DNA of 64,000 bases from NCBI GenBank assembly GCA_039707465.1, contig CM077643.1:382087919-382151918 (forward strand), written 5' to 3'. Numbering within the stretch: position 1 is the first letter of the stretch; each line of letters opens with the position of its first letter. Positions 31,540-43,134 of this stretch are shown here, one piece after another. Both the position numbers and the translations under genes were made by a program. This DNA comes from Rhabdophis nuchalis. Lineage: Eukaryota > Chordata > Lepidosauria > Squamata > Natricidae. A model generated the notes under the pieces. That model saw only the letters and a list, made by a program, of their open reading frames with translations, was not told where the DNA came from and did no database searches.

Positions 31540-31735
31540 TGGGTTTCAAACTTTTTTAGAACCTCTTCTGTAGGTGTGGCCTGCTTTGTGGGAGTGGCTT
31601 GCCGGCCATGTGACTGTGGTGGGAGTGGCTTGCCAGCCATGTGACCATGTGGGAGTGACTGGCGGTCATGTGACTGGGTGGGCGGGGCCAACTTGTAAAA
31701 TGTGGTGAAACTCACTTAACAATGCTTAGAATGCC
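31540..31735. repeat. Dispersed repeat with short tandem 'gggagtggcttg' units
   Basis: The same block order as 17690-17840, ending 'tgtggtgaaactcacttaac' as at 16305 and 42690. Confidence 0.7.
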
Positions 31736-32251
31736 TCAGTTTTATACCCTCCGTTGGACTTTGAATTTGAGCTTGTGTCCTGATTGGTTGTCAGACTCCC
31801 ATGGGGCCATGCAGGGGCAACTCTGTAGGCTGTCCTGAGTCCCAAGCTTGGTTTGCTCTTGTAATGAAAGAGCTTTAGGATTCCTATTATGGCTCTGCTG
31901 GAAGGAGGTAGATCTTTGTTATGTAGAATAGACTGGCTCAGGCCTTAATGGCCCATTGACAAAGAGGGGGGCTGAATTTCTGCCTCACTTTTAGGGGAAA
32001 TATGCTGTCCTTTTAATGTTTCCTAAAATATCTCATTTTCCTGGGAGAGGGGTGGGTGCTAACTTCCTACAATCCCAAGGCAAGGTACCTAAAAGGATGG
32101 TGACTTATGATGCTTGAGAAAAGTCAAAGGTCTGTAGTAATTTATGGAAAAGACTTTGACTCAGCAGCAGGAAAAGGCCTTAAGACAGTGATGGTAAGGC
32201 AGGCCTCTAGATCTTCTGCGAGAAGGCCTTGCTCTCGCACAGCCTCTGAGA

Positions 32252-32382
32252 CAGGGGTCTCCAACCTTGGCAACTTTGAGACTTGTGGACTTCAACTCCT
32301 AGAGTTCCAGAGATTTGCAGGCTGAGGACCTCTGGGAGTTGAAGACCACAAGTCTTAAAGTTGCCGACGTTGGAGACCCTTG
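32252..32382. mobile_element. hAT-type palindromic MITE, 131 bp
   Basis: It has CAGGGGTCTCCAACC and GTTGGAGACCCTTG ends and perfect ctctgaga duplications (32244-32251 and 32383-32390). The central core is diverged. Confidence 0.92.
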
Positions 32383-33355
32383 CTCTGAGACGTCTAAATA
32401 TTGCACAAGCATTCTTTGAGGTTCCAAGAGACCCTCATGATTTCCAGAAAGGAGAGTCAGGAGGAGGAGAAAGTCCCAAAAGAAGATCTAGAGAGATTTC
32501 TTTTGTTTGGGTTAGGGAGGGGAGAGATGACATACCACCAGAGACATTTTCTAAAGGGATGCCCATCACTGCCTTAAGTTTTTGATTTGGGGCTCTGAAA
32601 CAGAATCTGAAATGCTTGTAGGCCATCAGTAGAGACAAGAGAATGTTCTTCTTGTGGTCAGAAGTTTCCGTTCCAGTCCCAACAAAGCTGGAATCTTGGA
32701 AGGGAAGAAGCTCCATTCTCACTGAGAACCATTTTGATGTGAAGCAGTGGAAGATAGCAAGCAATCACTAGCTACAAATGGTTGTGAAACCCAGCTGCCT
32801 AGTACTTTTCTTTCGCCTGTGGGGAGCCAGGCTTTTCTTTTGTTGTTTTTGAGATGGAGGCCCTCATATGTTTCCCAGATTTCAGATAAAGGGGCATATT
32901 TGCCAAATTAAAACAAACTGGGGTGTTACCCTTGAGAACATTTTCCTTTTAGAATGTGTATAAGATGTGCCAGTGATGACATTTGGGAAACTTGAAAGAA
33001 CAGGTTAGGGACAGATTGCCATGGAGAAGAATATCAATGTTGTTGTTGAATGACCTGGTGGGGCATATTTGTTTTAAAAAAAAGCTTTAAAAAAAAAGCC
33101 CAACCTGCTGAGCCACTGCATGATTTCATGGAGACACCTGTTCCAAAGGAGGAAAATCTAGAGACCCAGCCCATGAAAGCAGGTGCTTATTCTTGATGCA
33201 AGCCAAACCCGTGTTTGTACTCGGAGTGACTCAATACAACGATGACACTTGATTAGCAGACACTAAGAATTTGGTGGTGCCACCCAAAGCATCATTGAAG
33301 CAAGTACCATTGATCATAAATGGTAACAGAACAACAGAGTCAGAAGAGACCTTGG

Positions 33356-34467
33356 AGGGGGTCGGTCCTCTCGCCCCTCCTGTTCAACATCTATATGAAG
33401 CCGTTGGGGGAGATCATCCGTGGTTTTGGGGTAGAGTTCCATCAGTACGCTGATGACACTCAGCTGTACATCTTTACCCCGGACCACCCCAACGATGCCG
33501 TGGAAGTGATGTCCCGGTGTCTGGAGGCCGTGCGAGTCTGGATGGGGAGAAACATGCTTCGACTCAACCCATCCAAGACCGAGTGGCTGTGGCTTCCGGC
33601 GTCACGGTATAGCCAGCTGGTGCCATCTCTGGCTATTGGGGGCGAGTTACTGGCCCCCACAGAGAGGGCTCGCAACTTGGGTGTCCTCCTGGACTCTCGG
33701 CTGTCTCTAGAAGACCATATGACGGCCGTGGCCAGGGGGGCTTTCTATCACGTTCGCCTGATACGCCAGTTGCGGCCCTTTCTGGATCGTGACGCTTTAC
33801 ACACGGTCACTCAAGCCCTTGTCACTTCCCGCCTGGACTATTGTAACGCTCTCTTCATGGGGCTTTCCTTGAGGTGCACCCGGAGGCTCCAGTTAGTACA
33901 GAATGCGGCCGCACGGGGGATTTTGGGAGCATCTAGACGCTCCCATGTGACACCTCTCCTGTGTGAGCTGCACTGGCTGCCCGTGGCTTTCTGGGTGCGC
34001 TTCAAGATATTAGTGACCATCTTTAAAGGGCTCCATGGCAAGGGACCTGGCTATTTGCAAGACCGCCTCCTGCTGCCAAATACCTCCCACCGACCAGTTC
34101 GCTCCCACAGAGAGGGCCTCCTCAGGGTGCCGTCGGCCAGGCAATGTCGGCTGGCGACCCCTAGGGGGAGAGCCTTCTCTGTGGCAGCTCCTGCCCTCTG
34201 GAATGACCTTCCCCCTGAACTACGAACGATCACGGACCTATATCTCTTCCATCAGGCTCTGAAGACCCATTTATTCTGTGTTGCCGGCCTGTCGTAGTTT
34301 TTAAATTGATTTTAGCAGGGGTTTTTAATTGGCAGGCCAATTTATTTAATATATCTTAACATTTGTTTTTAGTTTTTGCATTACCTACTTTTACCGTTGG
34401 CTGTGCACCGCCCAGAGTCCCGAAAGGGAGAAGGGCGGTATACAAATTCAATAAATCTGAATCTGAA
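33356..34467 (+). mobile_element. L2-like LINE with 325-codon RT frame
   Basis: The plus-strand frame 33320-34297 is open for 325 codons and covers the second half of a non-LTR reverse transcriptase. It has [14 protein letters not shown], the catalytic [49 protein letters not shown] and [14 protein letters not shown]. The 3' UTR ends ccgcccagagtcccgaaagg then caataaatctgaatctgaa. The 5' half (endonuclease, N-terminal RT) is absent. It is inserted in a CR1 copy and could not move on its own. Confidence 0.9.
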
Positions 34468-34609
34468 TCTTCTGATCCAACCCTCTGCTCAAGCAGGAAA
34501 GCCTATATCATTTCAGAAAAATGGTTGTCCAATCTCTTCTTAAAAATCTCCTGTGTTGGAGCACCCAAACCTCTGGAAGCAAATTGTTCCACCGATTAAA
34601 TTCTCGATT

Positions 34610-34812
34610 ATAGTCTCTCTCTATGGGGTTTTAGTTGTTTTAACTGGGAATTTTAGTATTTCAATGGGGTATTTTAGCACAGGTATATGTTTAATTTGTT
34701 TTTTAATGTGTTTGTATATTTATTGTTTTACTTTTCCCTGTGCACCGCTCAGAGTCCCTTTGGGGAGAGGAGCGGTCAACAAATTAAAATTATTATTATT
34801 ATTATTATTATT
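34610..34812 (+). mobile_element. L2-like LINE tail, second insertion in CR1
   Basis: Only the 3' UTR is present, ending 'gcaccgctcagagtcccttt' and ATT repeats (34790-34813). Flanking CR1 shows a short repeat of attaaatt on both sides. Confidence 0.75.
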
Positions 34813-36202
34813 AAATTGTTCTAACTGTCAGGAAATTTCTCCTTAGTTCTAGGTTGCTTCTCTCCTTGATTACTTTCAATTTATTGCTTCTTGTCCTGCC
34901 TTCTGATTCTTTGGAAAATAGGTTGCACCCCTCTTCTTTGTGGCAGCCGCTTAAATATCACAACATTGCTATCTTGTCATCCCTACTCCTTCTTTTCATT
35001 AAACTAGACATATCCAGTTCCTGCAACTGCTCTTCATATGTTTAGCCTCCAGTCCCCTAATCATCTTTGTTGCTCTTCTCTGCACTCTTTCTAGAGTCTC
35101 CACATTTTTAAAAAATATATATAGTTGCAACCAAAACAGGATGTAATATTCCAAGTGTGGCCTTACCAAGGCATTAAAAAGCGGTACTAACACTTCACAT
35201 GATCTTGATTCCATGATCCCTCTGTTTATGCAGCCTAGGACTGTGTTGGCTTTTTTGGGAGCTGCTGCACACTGCTGGCTCAGATTGTCCACCAGGGCTC
35301 CAAGATCCCTCTTGCAGTTACCTCTATTGCACCAGGTATCACCTATTCTGTACCTGGGCATTGGTTTTTCCTTGCCTAAATGTAGAACCTTACTTTTTTC
35401 ACTATTGAATTACATTTTTTTAAAGATAGAGCCCAGCGTTCCAGTCTGTCAAGCTCCTCCTTGACAAAGATTTAGGGGACCACCTCCTCCAAAATAGATC
35501 TTAAGACTCATCAGCTTTTACATGAGTTGATGAATTTGTTTCTCACACTAACATCCCCCGATAAAATCTAGATTTACGAAGCACAGTGATGCCAAGCACC
35601 GGGCTGTCTGCCTCCCAAGAAATACTTTTAGAGAGGTCATGACTGCTATTGGTTCCTAATGCAAATCTTACTGGGAGACAGCCAAATGTTATAAAACAAA
35701 CAATAACAATGGAACCCAAAGAAAACACAGAGCTGTATAAAGTTAAGATTGGGTAAACTTTGTCAGCAAGACTCACAGCGAAATTTGACTTGAGAAATTC
35801 CAGCCCAGCCCTGATCTAACAGCTGTTTCCCAAGCAGCCTTGATGCTGGAGGCAGGCAGCTTGAGCTAGAAATTCAGCTTCCTGGCATTCAACTGCATCT
35901 ACATAGTTTGTCCAGCAGAGGGTGCTGAGGCGCCAGTCTGGCCAGGGACAGGTTTGGAGTGTAACATGAGTGTACCCTGTAAAGAGCAAGTTTCTTTCCT
36001 TTCTAAATTGGATGGTGGCCCAAGGCCTTCCTCTCTCCCAGCCCTTGCCTTGGATCAGAACAAGTCTCTTCCTGGGCTGCAGAGAAAGGAGGGATGAAAA
36101 AAGCTTCAAATCCAGCACAGCTTGAGAGCTGGTCATTTAACCGAGGGCTCATGATCATTCTTAACTTAGCACCAGAACTGATTTTTCAACATAAGTTTGG
36201 AA

Positions 36203-36370
36203 CAGTGACGGCGAACCTTTTCGGCACCAAGTGCCAAAACTGGAATGCACGCACCGGCTACCTGATCTTCTGGTATCCCGTTCTCCAGCTTGCGTGAAGA
36301 CCAGCTAGCTGGCAGGTATGCGCATGCTGAAAACCACCTGTGCCACGCGCGCCATAGGTTTGCCATCATG
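36203..36370. mobile_element. hAT-type element, CAGTGACGGCGAACC end
   Basis: The termini cagtgacggcgaacc and 'ggtttgccatcatg' are inverted repeats related to 23893-24192. The flanks gtttggaa and gtttagat match partly. Confidence 0.75.
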
Positions 36371-36685
36371 GGTTTAGATCAACCTTAAGAGAAAGCTTGA
36401 GCATGCGTGTGTGAAAAAATAAAGCAGTTTTTTTTGTCCAAGCAAGACTCACAGGATAAAGGACAGATTTGCAAACTAAAAATTATATAGTATTCTCATG
36501 CTCATGTGCAACATGAATTTGCACCACCAAAGAGTAATCCAGTCGGACAGAGGCTTCTGTAATGGACATAGCTTAGAGCAGCGCGTTTCAACCTCAGCCC
36601 ACTGTAAGATGCGTGAATTTAAACTCTTATGTTGCAGTCAGCAGCAAAGATGACCCTGGCTGATCGATTGGATTCTTGCAATGCA

Positions 36686-37160
36686 GGTAATTCTCGACTT
36701 ATGAATATAATTAGTACTGGAATTGAGATAGCTAAGTGATGCACTGTTAATAAGTAATCACGTGACTAGATTTTATGACTATTTTACTGTGGTCATTAAG
36801 CAAATCGCAGGGTCATTAAGTGAATCACACAGTCATTAAGTGAAGCCGAATTCCCCAGTTGACTTGGCTTGTCAGAAATTGGCTAGGTAGATCACAAGTT
36901 GCAATCACGTGATTGCAAGTTGCTACAACTGTTATAAGATGGGTGGCAAATCAATTTAATACATCAATAAAATAAATAATAAATAAATAAGCATGAGTTG
37001 GTTGCCAAGCGCCTGAATTGTGAACATGTGACTGCGCGTTTGTGTGTGAGCATGTGTGTGTAATGCAATGGTTGTAATTTTGAGAACAGTTGGAAGTCGC
37101 TTTTTCTGAGGTTGTTATAAGTTTGAAACATTGCTAAACAAATGATGGTAAATTGAGATG
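36686..37160. mobile_element. 'gtaattctcgactta' DNA element
   Basis: It begins caggtaattctcgacttatg and includes repeated 'tcattaagtgaatcac' units. It is the same family as 14038 and 52316. The right part is diverged. Confidence 0.6.
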
Positions 37161-37615
37161 GTAAACTGTACACGTAATCCTATTTTCTGGATTCACATCA
37201 TATCCTGAATCAAACCCTAAAATTAGGGTTTGCAGAACATACAAAACCTTGAAAAAAACTCAAAGTTTGCAATGCTGACTTAGTTTAGCCTGTTGTGCAA
37301 ACCACAGATAGCTTTGAAATTGACCTGGTTAAGCATGATGTGCAAACATGACCTCTGTCCAAGTTTACAGCCAGCTTCATTCTAATCCTTTAGCATCAGC
37401 ATCTCATTCTAAGCCAAGACCAAACAAATCACAAAGTTATGATTTAGCAAATAGGGGAACCAACCAATGTCAAGCCTTCGTTGTGCTCTGTCCACTAAAC
37501 CAAAGACACAAATGACAGAAAAAAATATGAAATTACTGCATTGGCATCCATAAACAGCCAGTGGCAGCTGGAAAGGTGGAAGCAAAATGGCTTAAAAAAA
37601 CATTTGACATTAGCC

Positions 37616-37847
37616 ATTTATGCCATGGTGGCACAGTGATTAGAATGCAGTATTGCAGGCAAACTCTGCCCAAAGCCAGGAGTTCGATCCCAAGCAGCTC
37701 AAAGTTGACTCAGCCTGTCATCCTTCCAAGGTCTGTAAAATGAGGAGCCAGAATGTTGGGAGCAAAATGCTGACTCTGTAAACCACTTATAGGGTGCTGT
37801 AAAGCACTGTGAAGCGGTATATAAGTCTAAGTGCTATTGTTGTATAG
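37616..37847 (+). mobile_element. tRNA-derived SINE, 'ggcacagtgattagaatg' family
   Basis: It has a clear A box (gtggcacagtgattagaatg) and B box (ggagttcgatcc), then 'ctcaaagttgactcagcctg' and a tail 'gcggtatataagtctaagtg'. A second copy lies at 58291-58503. Confidence 0.85.
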
Positions 37848-37984
37848 TAGTAGTAATAGCAGTAATGAAATAAATTGTATACCTGTAGCTGAATCAATAT
37901 GGTGCTTCTGAATTCCTACTGACAGTAGCCCCATGTGGACATTAGCATTGGGTAAGATTAAGCAACCACACACTCTGGGGTATA

Positions 37985-38395
37985 ACTAGGGGCTGCTACA
38001 GGTTCGGGAGAACCTATAGCCAATGTTATGGCCAGTTCGGAGAGTCTCCAAATCCTACCCCTGGCTGGCCCCGCCCATCCCTCCCCTCCCAGGAGTCTCC
38101 ATGCAGCCCATTTTGGATGCAAGGTAAATGCAGGCCCCGTGCAGAAGCTCAGGGAGGGGGAAAATGGGTCTCCTGGAAGTTAACCCTAACTGTTTCCAGC
38201 ATCCGGAGGACTTCTGGAGCCCGGGGGGAGGCAGTTTTCACCTTCCCAGAGGCTCCAGGAAAGCCTCTGGAACTTGGGGAAGGTGAAAATGCTCCCTCCC
38301 CCCCCCCCGGACGTGGTTCAGGAGGCTCATTAGGCCCCACCCACCATGGCCACACCCACCCACCAATCAGGCAGAGAACCCATTGCTGAAATTTT
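37985..38395. mobile_element. 'accggt'-family element
   Basis: It contains 'ggttcgggagaacctatagc', 'gctggccccgcccatccctc' and 'catggccacacccacccacc', the reverse of the copy at 14503-15110. Ends are unclear. Confidence 0.55.
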
Positions 38396-38399
38396 TGAT

Positions 38400-39000
38400 G
38401 TCCACCTGTTCTGTCCCACGGCCTGAATAGCCAAGCACACAGGCTTGGCTGCTTGCCACTGCTTAATTATGAGATAAGCGAATACTTTGGCCAAGAGCCC
38501 AGACAACTCACGTAATCCCAAACACGACTAGAAGGCTCAGGCTTTCTTGAATACTCAATTTCAAATGGTTGCTTCCTGCAAATGTCCCCTCCCAATGTGT
38601 CACCTATAAGCTCTTTTGAGAGGGGCCACTCAGCAACCACCTGGCTCTTAATCATTGTCTGCGAGCCTGCCTCCGATGTAATTGCTGCCTCTGCCTCTCA
38701 GCCCTCCTCACTCTCGCATCACGGCCAAACTGCCTTTGATCCTCCCCACTGCTCCAGGACCCAGGCGCCTCCTGGTGGCCAACCAGGCTCTCTGGTTCCT
38801 GCTCTGACTCTGAGCACTCCCCAAGGCCTCCCTCCTCCTCCAGAGCAGACTCATAGGGCTCTCCACTAGAAGAGTCTGTCAGCAGCTCAGCCGGATCTGG
38901 CTGGGTCACAACAGCCACCTCTCGGTATAACTTCCATAATTTGTTGCCATTGGCCACAGTGGCTGGAGCCAAAGGGAATTTGCAGTCTGACCTCTTTGAT
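38400..39000 (-). repeat. Unclassified GC-rich segment with a 107-codon frame
   Basis: The minus strand holds an open frame (38652-38972), acidic in the middle (SALEEEGGLGECSESEQEPE) and ending in an Arg/Gln-rich stretch (RRAERQRQQLHRRQARRQ). No known domain is seen. The CpG content and position between repeats suggest a repeat-derived segment such as an LTR element piece, but this is not shown. A gene is less likely, since no splice partners were found. Confidence 0.35.
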
Positions 39001-39049
39001 AATAGCTTCCTTCTGGCATAGCCCAGTTCAAGTTAAGAAACCACTAAAA

Positions 39050-39120
39050 CAGTGTTTCTCAACCTTGGCGACTTTAAGTCCTGTGGACTTTAACTCCCAG
39101 AATCCCCCAGCCAGCACAGC
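39050..39120. mobile_element. Left arm of a hAT-type MITE
   Basis: It has cagtgtttctcaaccttggc and 'gtggactttaactcccagaa'. The right arm is lost. Confidence 0.7.
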
Positions 39121-40549
39121 TTCAAAGCTAGCAGGCTTCAAAGCTAGCACCTGGACAGCAGGTAAAGGCATCTTCCTGCTAAGCAAGCATGTGTTGGACT
39201 CCAGACTTACAACATTACAGCATCTGAGGTCTGATTTGTGTGTGTGTTTGGGGGGGGGGGAGGAGTAACCACTATATTAATCACTCTATACTTGGTAGGC
39301 CCTATTCCTAAGTAAGCCTCCACAGGATTGTGGCTTAAGCTTTTTTTCTAGGCTAAGGGGGAAAAAAATCCTCCGGACATTTGCTTCACCTCCTATGTTT
39401 TAATAATTTAACATTATCATCCCTCGACCAGATGTTCTGCTAATGAGTTGTATTTTTAACTCTCATATTCCCCGGCCAGCATGCACAGCCAAGAGCTGGC
39501 TGGGGATTATGGGACCTGACATTTAATTTGCCTGAAAGCCACCAGCCTAGGGAACTTCCTTGCTTTAATATAGTCATTTCTATCTCAGTTTCCTGGCAAA
39601 GGCTCTGTGGTTTGGACCATTACTGTCACTATAACTACTGTTCTCAGTTCCAGCCTTGTGGGGAGACGCCAAAGGAAGAAAGAGGCAGCTTATGTCCACC
39701 CCAAAGCAGGAATCGATTCTATTCCCTCTCTTATGGAAAGGAGGAGAGGGGGGGGAAAGGTTGGGATGGATGATATTCTCAGCAGGATTTTTTTTTGAAA
39801 CATTACCATCTGCTTGCACCTTTTGTTGCTATCCTCCAAGAACAATTTTGCACTTCGGAGCCAAACATTTGAGATCTTTTACTCTGTCTCATCTAATTAT
39901 ACGTAGGTCCTTTAGTATTCACAATTTGCTGACAGCATGGAGAGCTAGTTCCTTGGCTTGAGTAAGACCCCCCCCCCCCCTTTTAAAACTCTGATCAGGA
40001 GAGGAAGGCAAATGAGCATTTTTGCTAGATGAGATCCGGGATCAGACAGAGAGTGGAGACAAAAACTCCCTTGCCAGATGTGGCAAGGGAAGATCCTGAT
40101 GCAGAGCATGAGATTTCAAAGGTATCTTAGCAGCCATTGTAACTGGAAGCAGATTCCTAGAGAACTTCGTGACCTTTTTTTTTCAGTCCTGGGATTGAGA
40201 GAAAGAAAGACAACTCAGACCAGCAAAGAAAGTAAGCAGGCCTGTCGGTAAGGGCATGTAGAAACGGTAAAGTTACAACACATGCACACAAACACAAACA
40301 GACACACATTTTAGTGACTCAGGAATGGGCAGCCAGAAAGTGCAATTCCAGGAAGCAAGGAAAACTTCAAGCGGGAGTCTTGGCAAGGTTGGAATGTAAC
40401 CGTCCCTTAATCCTAATTTATTGCTCAGTTTGTATCTTGCTTTTCGGCTGAAGCCGATCCACAAGAGCTCTGCTTGGCCTCACAAATCAACAGTTCAGTA
40501 CTATGAGGGGTGTTTTCACCCTATAATATAATGCTTCTACCTCGTTTAT

Positions 40550-41605
40550 GGAATTAGTTGAGGGAAGAAAGAATTCTAGAGACGTGAACTATGGAATTAC
40601 TTCTACATGTAGGCAAGTAAGCAGTGGGATACCTCAAGGTTCGGTCTTGGGCCCAATACTCTTCAACATCTTCATAAATTATCTAGATGAGAAGATAGAA
40701 GAGGAACTCATCAAATCTGCAGATTTAGGATTTAGGATTTATTAAATTTTTAGACCGCCCTTCTCCCTTGCGGGACTCAGGGCGGTGTACACCCAGCTGG
40801 GGGGAATGGGTAACAATTTGGAAGATAGGCTTCAGATCCTGGAGGGTCTTGACAGATGAACACTGGGCTTCAAATAAGCAGTTCAGTGGTAAGAAAAGTA
40901 AGGGCCTGGACTTACCACATTTCCCTGAAAATAAGACAGGGTCTTATTTTCTTTTCACCCCCAAAATGAGTGCTTGGCATTTTCAGGGAGGTCCTATTAT
41001 TTTTGAGGTGCAGGAGACCCCTTAACCTCAGGCTGTGGCCCATGGATCAGCTGATCCAGAGAGGTCCAGAAGTTCTGTCTTTGTTTCTGGCACACTTTTG
41101 CCAGCCGTAGTGGCTCTGGGCCTGCTGCTCTTTTTGCAGCTGCCACTAAGAGAAGGGGTGCGGTAGCTAAAGTTTGCGGGAGCAGCCTCTCTGAGGCCGT
41201 TCTGCGTGAGATGACATGTCGTGTCCCCTCCCACCTGGGAAATGGCAGAAATCGGCTGCGCATGTGTTTTAACTATTTTAGGGGAGGGCATATTTTGGGG
41301 GAGGGTTTATTTTAGCGCATGCGCTCAAAAGCTTGATTGGGCTTATTATTCGGGGAGGTCTTATTTTTGAGAAAACAGGATAGGCAAGAAGAAACTAATG
41401 CATAGGTACAGAATAGGTGGTGCTTGGCTCAACAATAGTAACTGTGACAAAGATGTAAGTGTCCTACTCGTCCACCACTTAAGTATGAGCCAGCAGTGTT
41501 CTTCAGATACGAGAAATGCCAATGAAGTCCTAGGCTGCATTAATAGAGGGATAGTATCATGACAATGAGAAGTAATAGTACCACTTTACACTGGATTAGT
41601 GAGAT
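40550..41605 (+). mobile_element. CR1 copy with two nested insertions
   Basis: The plus strand encodes [20 protein letters not shown] (RT motif) at 40615-40680. It is interrupted by an L2-like tail (about 40725-40800, minus) and by a mariner-like element (40915-41380), then continues with 'aggtacagaataggtggtgc'. It ends near a T-run. Confidence 0.8.
40915..41380. mobile_element. Mariner-like element, TGTTTCCC family, 466 bp
   Basis: The ends are ccacatttccctgaaaataa and 'ttatttttgagaaaacagga', flanked by TA. The interior (about 41030-41260) is shared with 48180-48370, for example gcccatggatcagctgatcc. Confidence 0.78.
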
Positions 41606-41607
41606 GT

Positions 41608-41610
<3 letters not shown>

Positions 41611-41646
<36 letters not shown>
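41611..41646. repeat. Poly(T) tract, 36 bases
   Basis: An uninterrupted run of T just after the CR1 copy. Confidence 0.98.
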
Positions 41647-41647
<1 letters not shown>

Positions 41648-42578
41648 GCAAATCAGCAAAACCAACAGCATGGTTTCCAGGCCATAGTTCTTCCAGGGTT
41701 TCTCTCTGGTGTCAAGAAAAATACTCTGGGTGTGATCAGAGGTACTTCTGATGCACATCTAGAATCTGTGGGATAACACAGAAACTGCAACCCCAACCTT
41801 GATTAAACCCTTTCCTTTTATTTGGATTAGCAAGGGCTAAAGGAGGGTGGGGGGGAGCTGCATAGCCATTTGATTGCATTGTTGCAATATTCATTCCCAG
41901 AAAAATAAATCAACTTTTGGAAAACGTTCCCTCCCCAATCTCCACCCCCTCTTTCCACGATTTGGTATGGACAACAAAGAGGTGATGTGGGGGGAAAAAG
42001 CCCCTCTTTCCCAAACACAAGAATTCGCCAGTGGCTTTGTTACAAATATGAGTGTTTTGTTTGGGTGGGGGTGGGGGTGGAAGGAACACAAAATAACATT
42101 GTTTTTGCCCATTATTTCCATCCCAAAGGATTAGAGCAAATTTGGGAGAGAACAGAAAACCAACATTGGAGTTGAAAAACTTCACCGCTTTTTTTATTTT
42201 TACAATGTTTACACATCTTCCCTTTGTTGAAGGAAAGATTTTTCATCTCCCCCCCCCCCCCCCGCCCCAAATCCCCGAAATGTCACGGCTGGAGACAGAC
42301 TGACAAAGAATTGATGGGAAATGTTATGCCTAACCCAAGACGCCTTGAGTTGTTTTTGCATATATTTTTTCCATCAGCAACAAGATACCATCTTTTGCAA
42401 CCAAGAACCAGGATCAAGCTAAATAAATAAAACAACCCAACCTACAGTCACATCAGGTTAAAAACCCTGCAGATACAATTGTACAACACGCTAAACCTGG
42501 TCAGTATTAGCCATAGTTGTCCCCCCCCCACACACACACACACTAGCTTATCTTCCTGTGTGAAGTAGCCATATGTGC

Positions 42579-43122
42579 CAGTGGTGGGTTTCAAATTTTT
42601 TAGAATCTGTAGGTGTGGCCTATTTTGTGGGCGTGGCTTGGCAGTCATGTGACAGGGTGGGAGTGGCCACCTTTTAAAATGTGGTGAAACTCATTTAACA
42701 ACACTCTTGCTTAGCAACCAAAATTTTGGACTCAATTGTAATACAATACAATACAATACAATAGCAGAGTTGGAAGGGACCTTGTAGGTCTTCTAGTCCA
42801 ACCCCCTGCGTGGGCAGGAACCTTATACCATTTCAGACAAATGGCAATCTAACATCTATTTAAAGACTTCCAGGGTTGGGGCATTCACATTCAATTGTGA
42901 TGATACATTCTTTCTTTCTTTCTTTCTTTCCTTCCTTCCTTCCTCCTTTCCTTTCCTTTCCTTCCCTTCCCTTCCCTTCCCTTCCTCCTTTCCGTTGGGT
43001 CACTGGCAGCGGCGGGCCAGATTTACTTCCAGGTACGCCGGTGGAACCCCCTCTCACCGGTTCTCTAAATTTCACCAACCGGCTCTCGTGAGTCGGTGCG
43101 AACCTGCAGAAACCCACCACTG
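42579..43122. mobile_element. hAT-type 'accggt' element hosting a CR1 end
   Basis: The ends CAGTGGTGGGTTTC and AACCCACCACTG are flanked by perfect atatgtgc duplications (42571-42578 and 43123-43130). Inside are the 'gtgggcgtggcttgg' block, a reversed CR1 3' end with (ATACA)n (about 42740-42895) and a C/T-rich tract. Confidence 0.88.
42909..42991. repeat. Pyrimidine-rich simple repeat (CTTT)n/(CCTT)n
   Basis: Over 80 bases of only C and T on the plus strand, grading from CTTT to CCTT and CTTCC units. Confidence 0.95.
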
Positions 43123-43134
43123 ATATGTGCCCAG

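Larger units (their letters stand above)
33318..35470 (-). mobile_element. CR1 copy split by two L2-like insertions
   Basis: Reversed CR1 starts at 33318 (cagagtcagaagagaccttgg) and resumes after the first insertion at about 34468 ('cttctgatccaaccctctgc'). After a second insertion it continues from about 34812 to 35470 with 'ctaactgtcaggaaatttct' and the antisense of ATKMIRGLEAK. Confidence 0.88.

Noticed and set aside
37616..37847. A functional tRNA gene
   Set aside because: A and B boxes are present, but the sequence does not fold as a tRNA and continues into a SINE body with a second copy at 58291.
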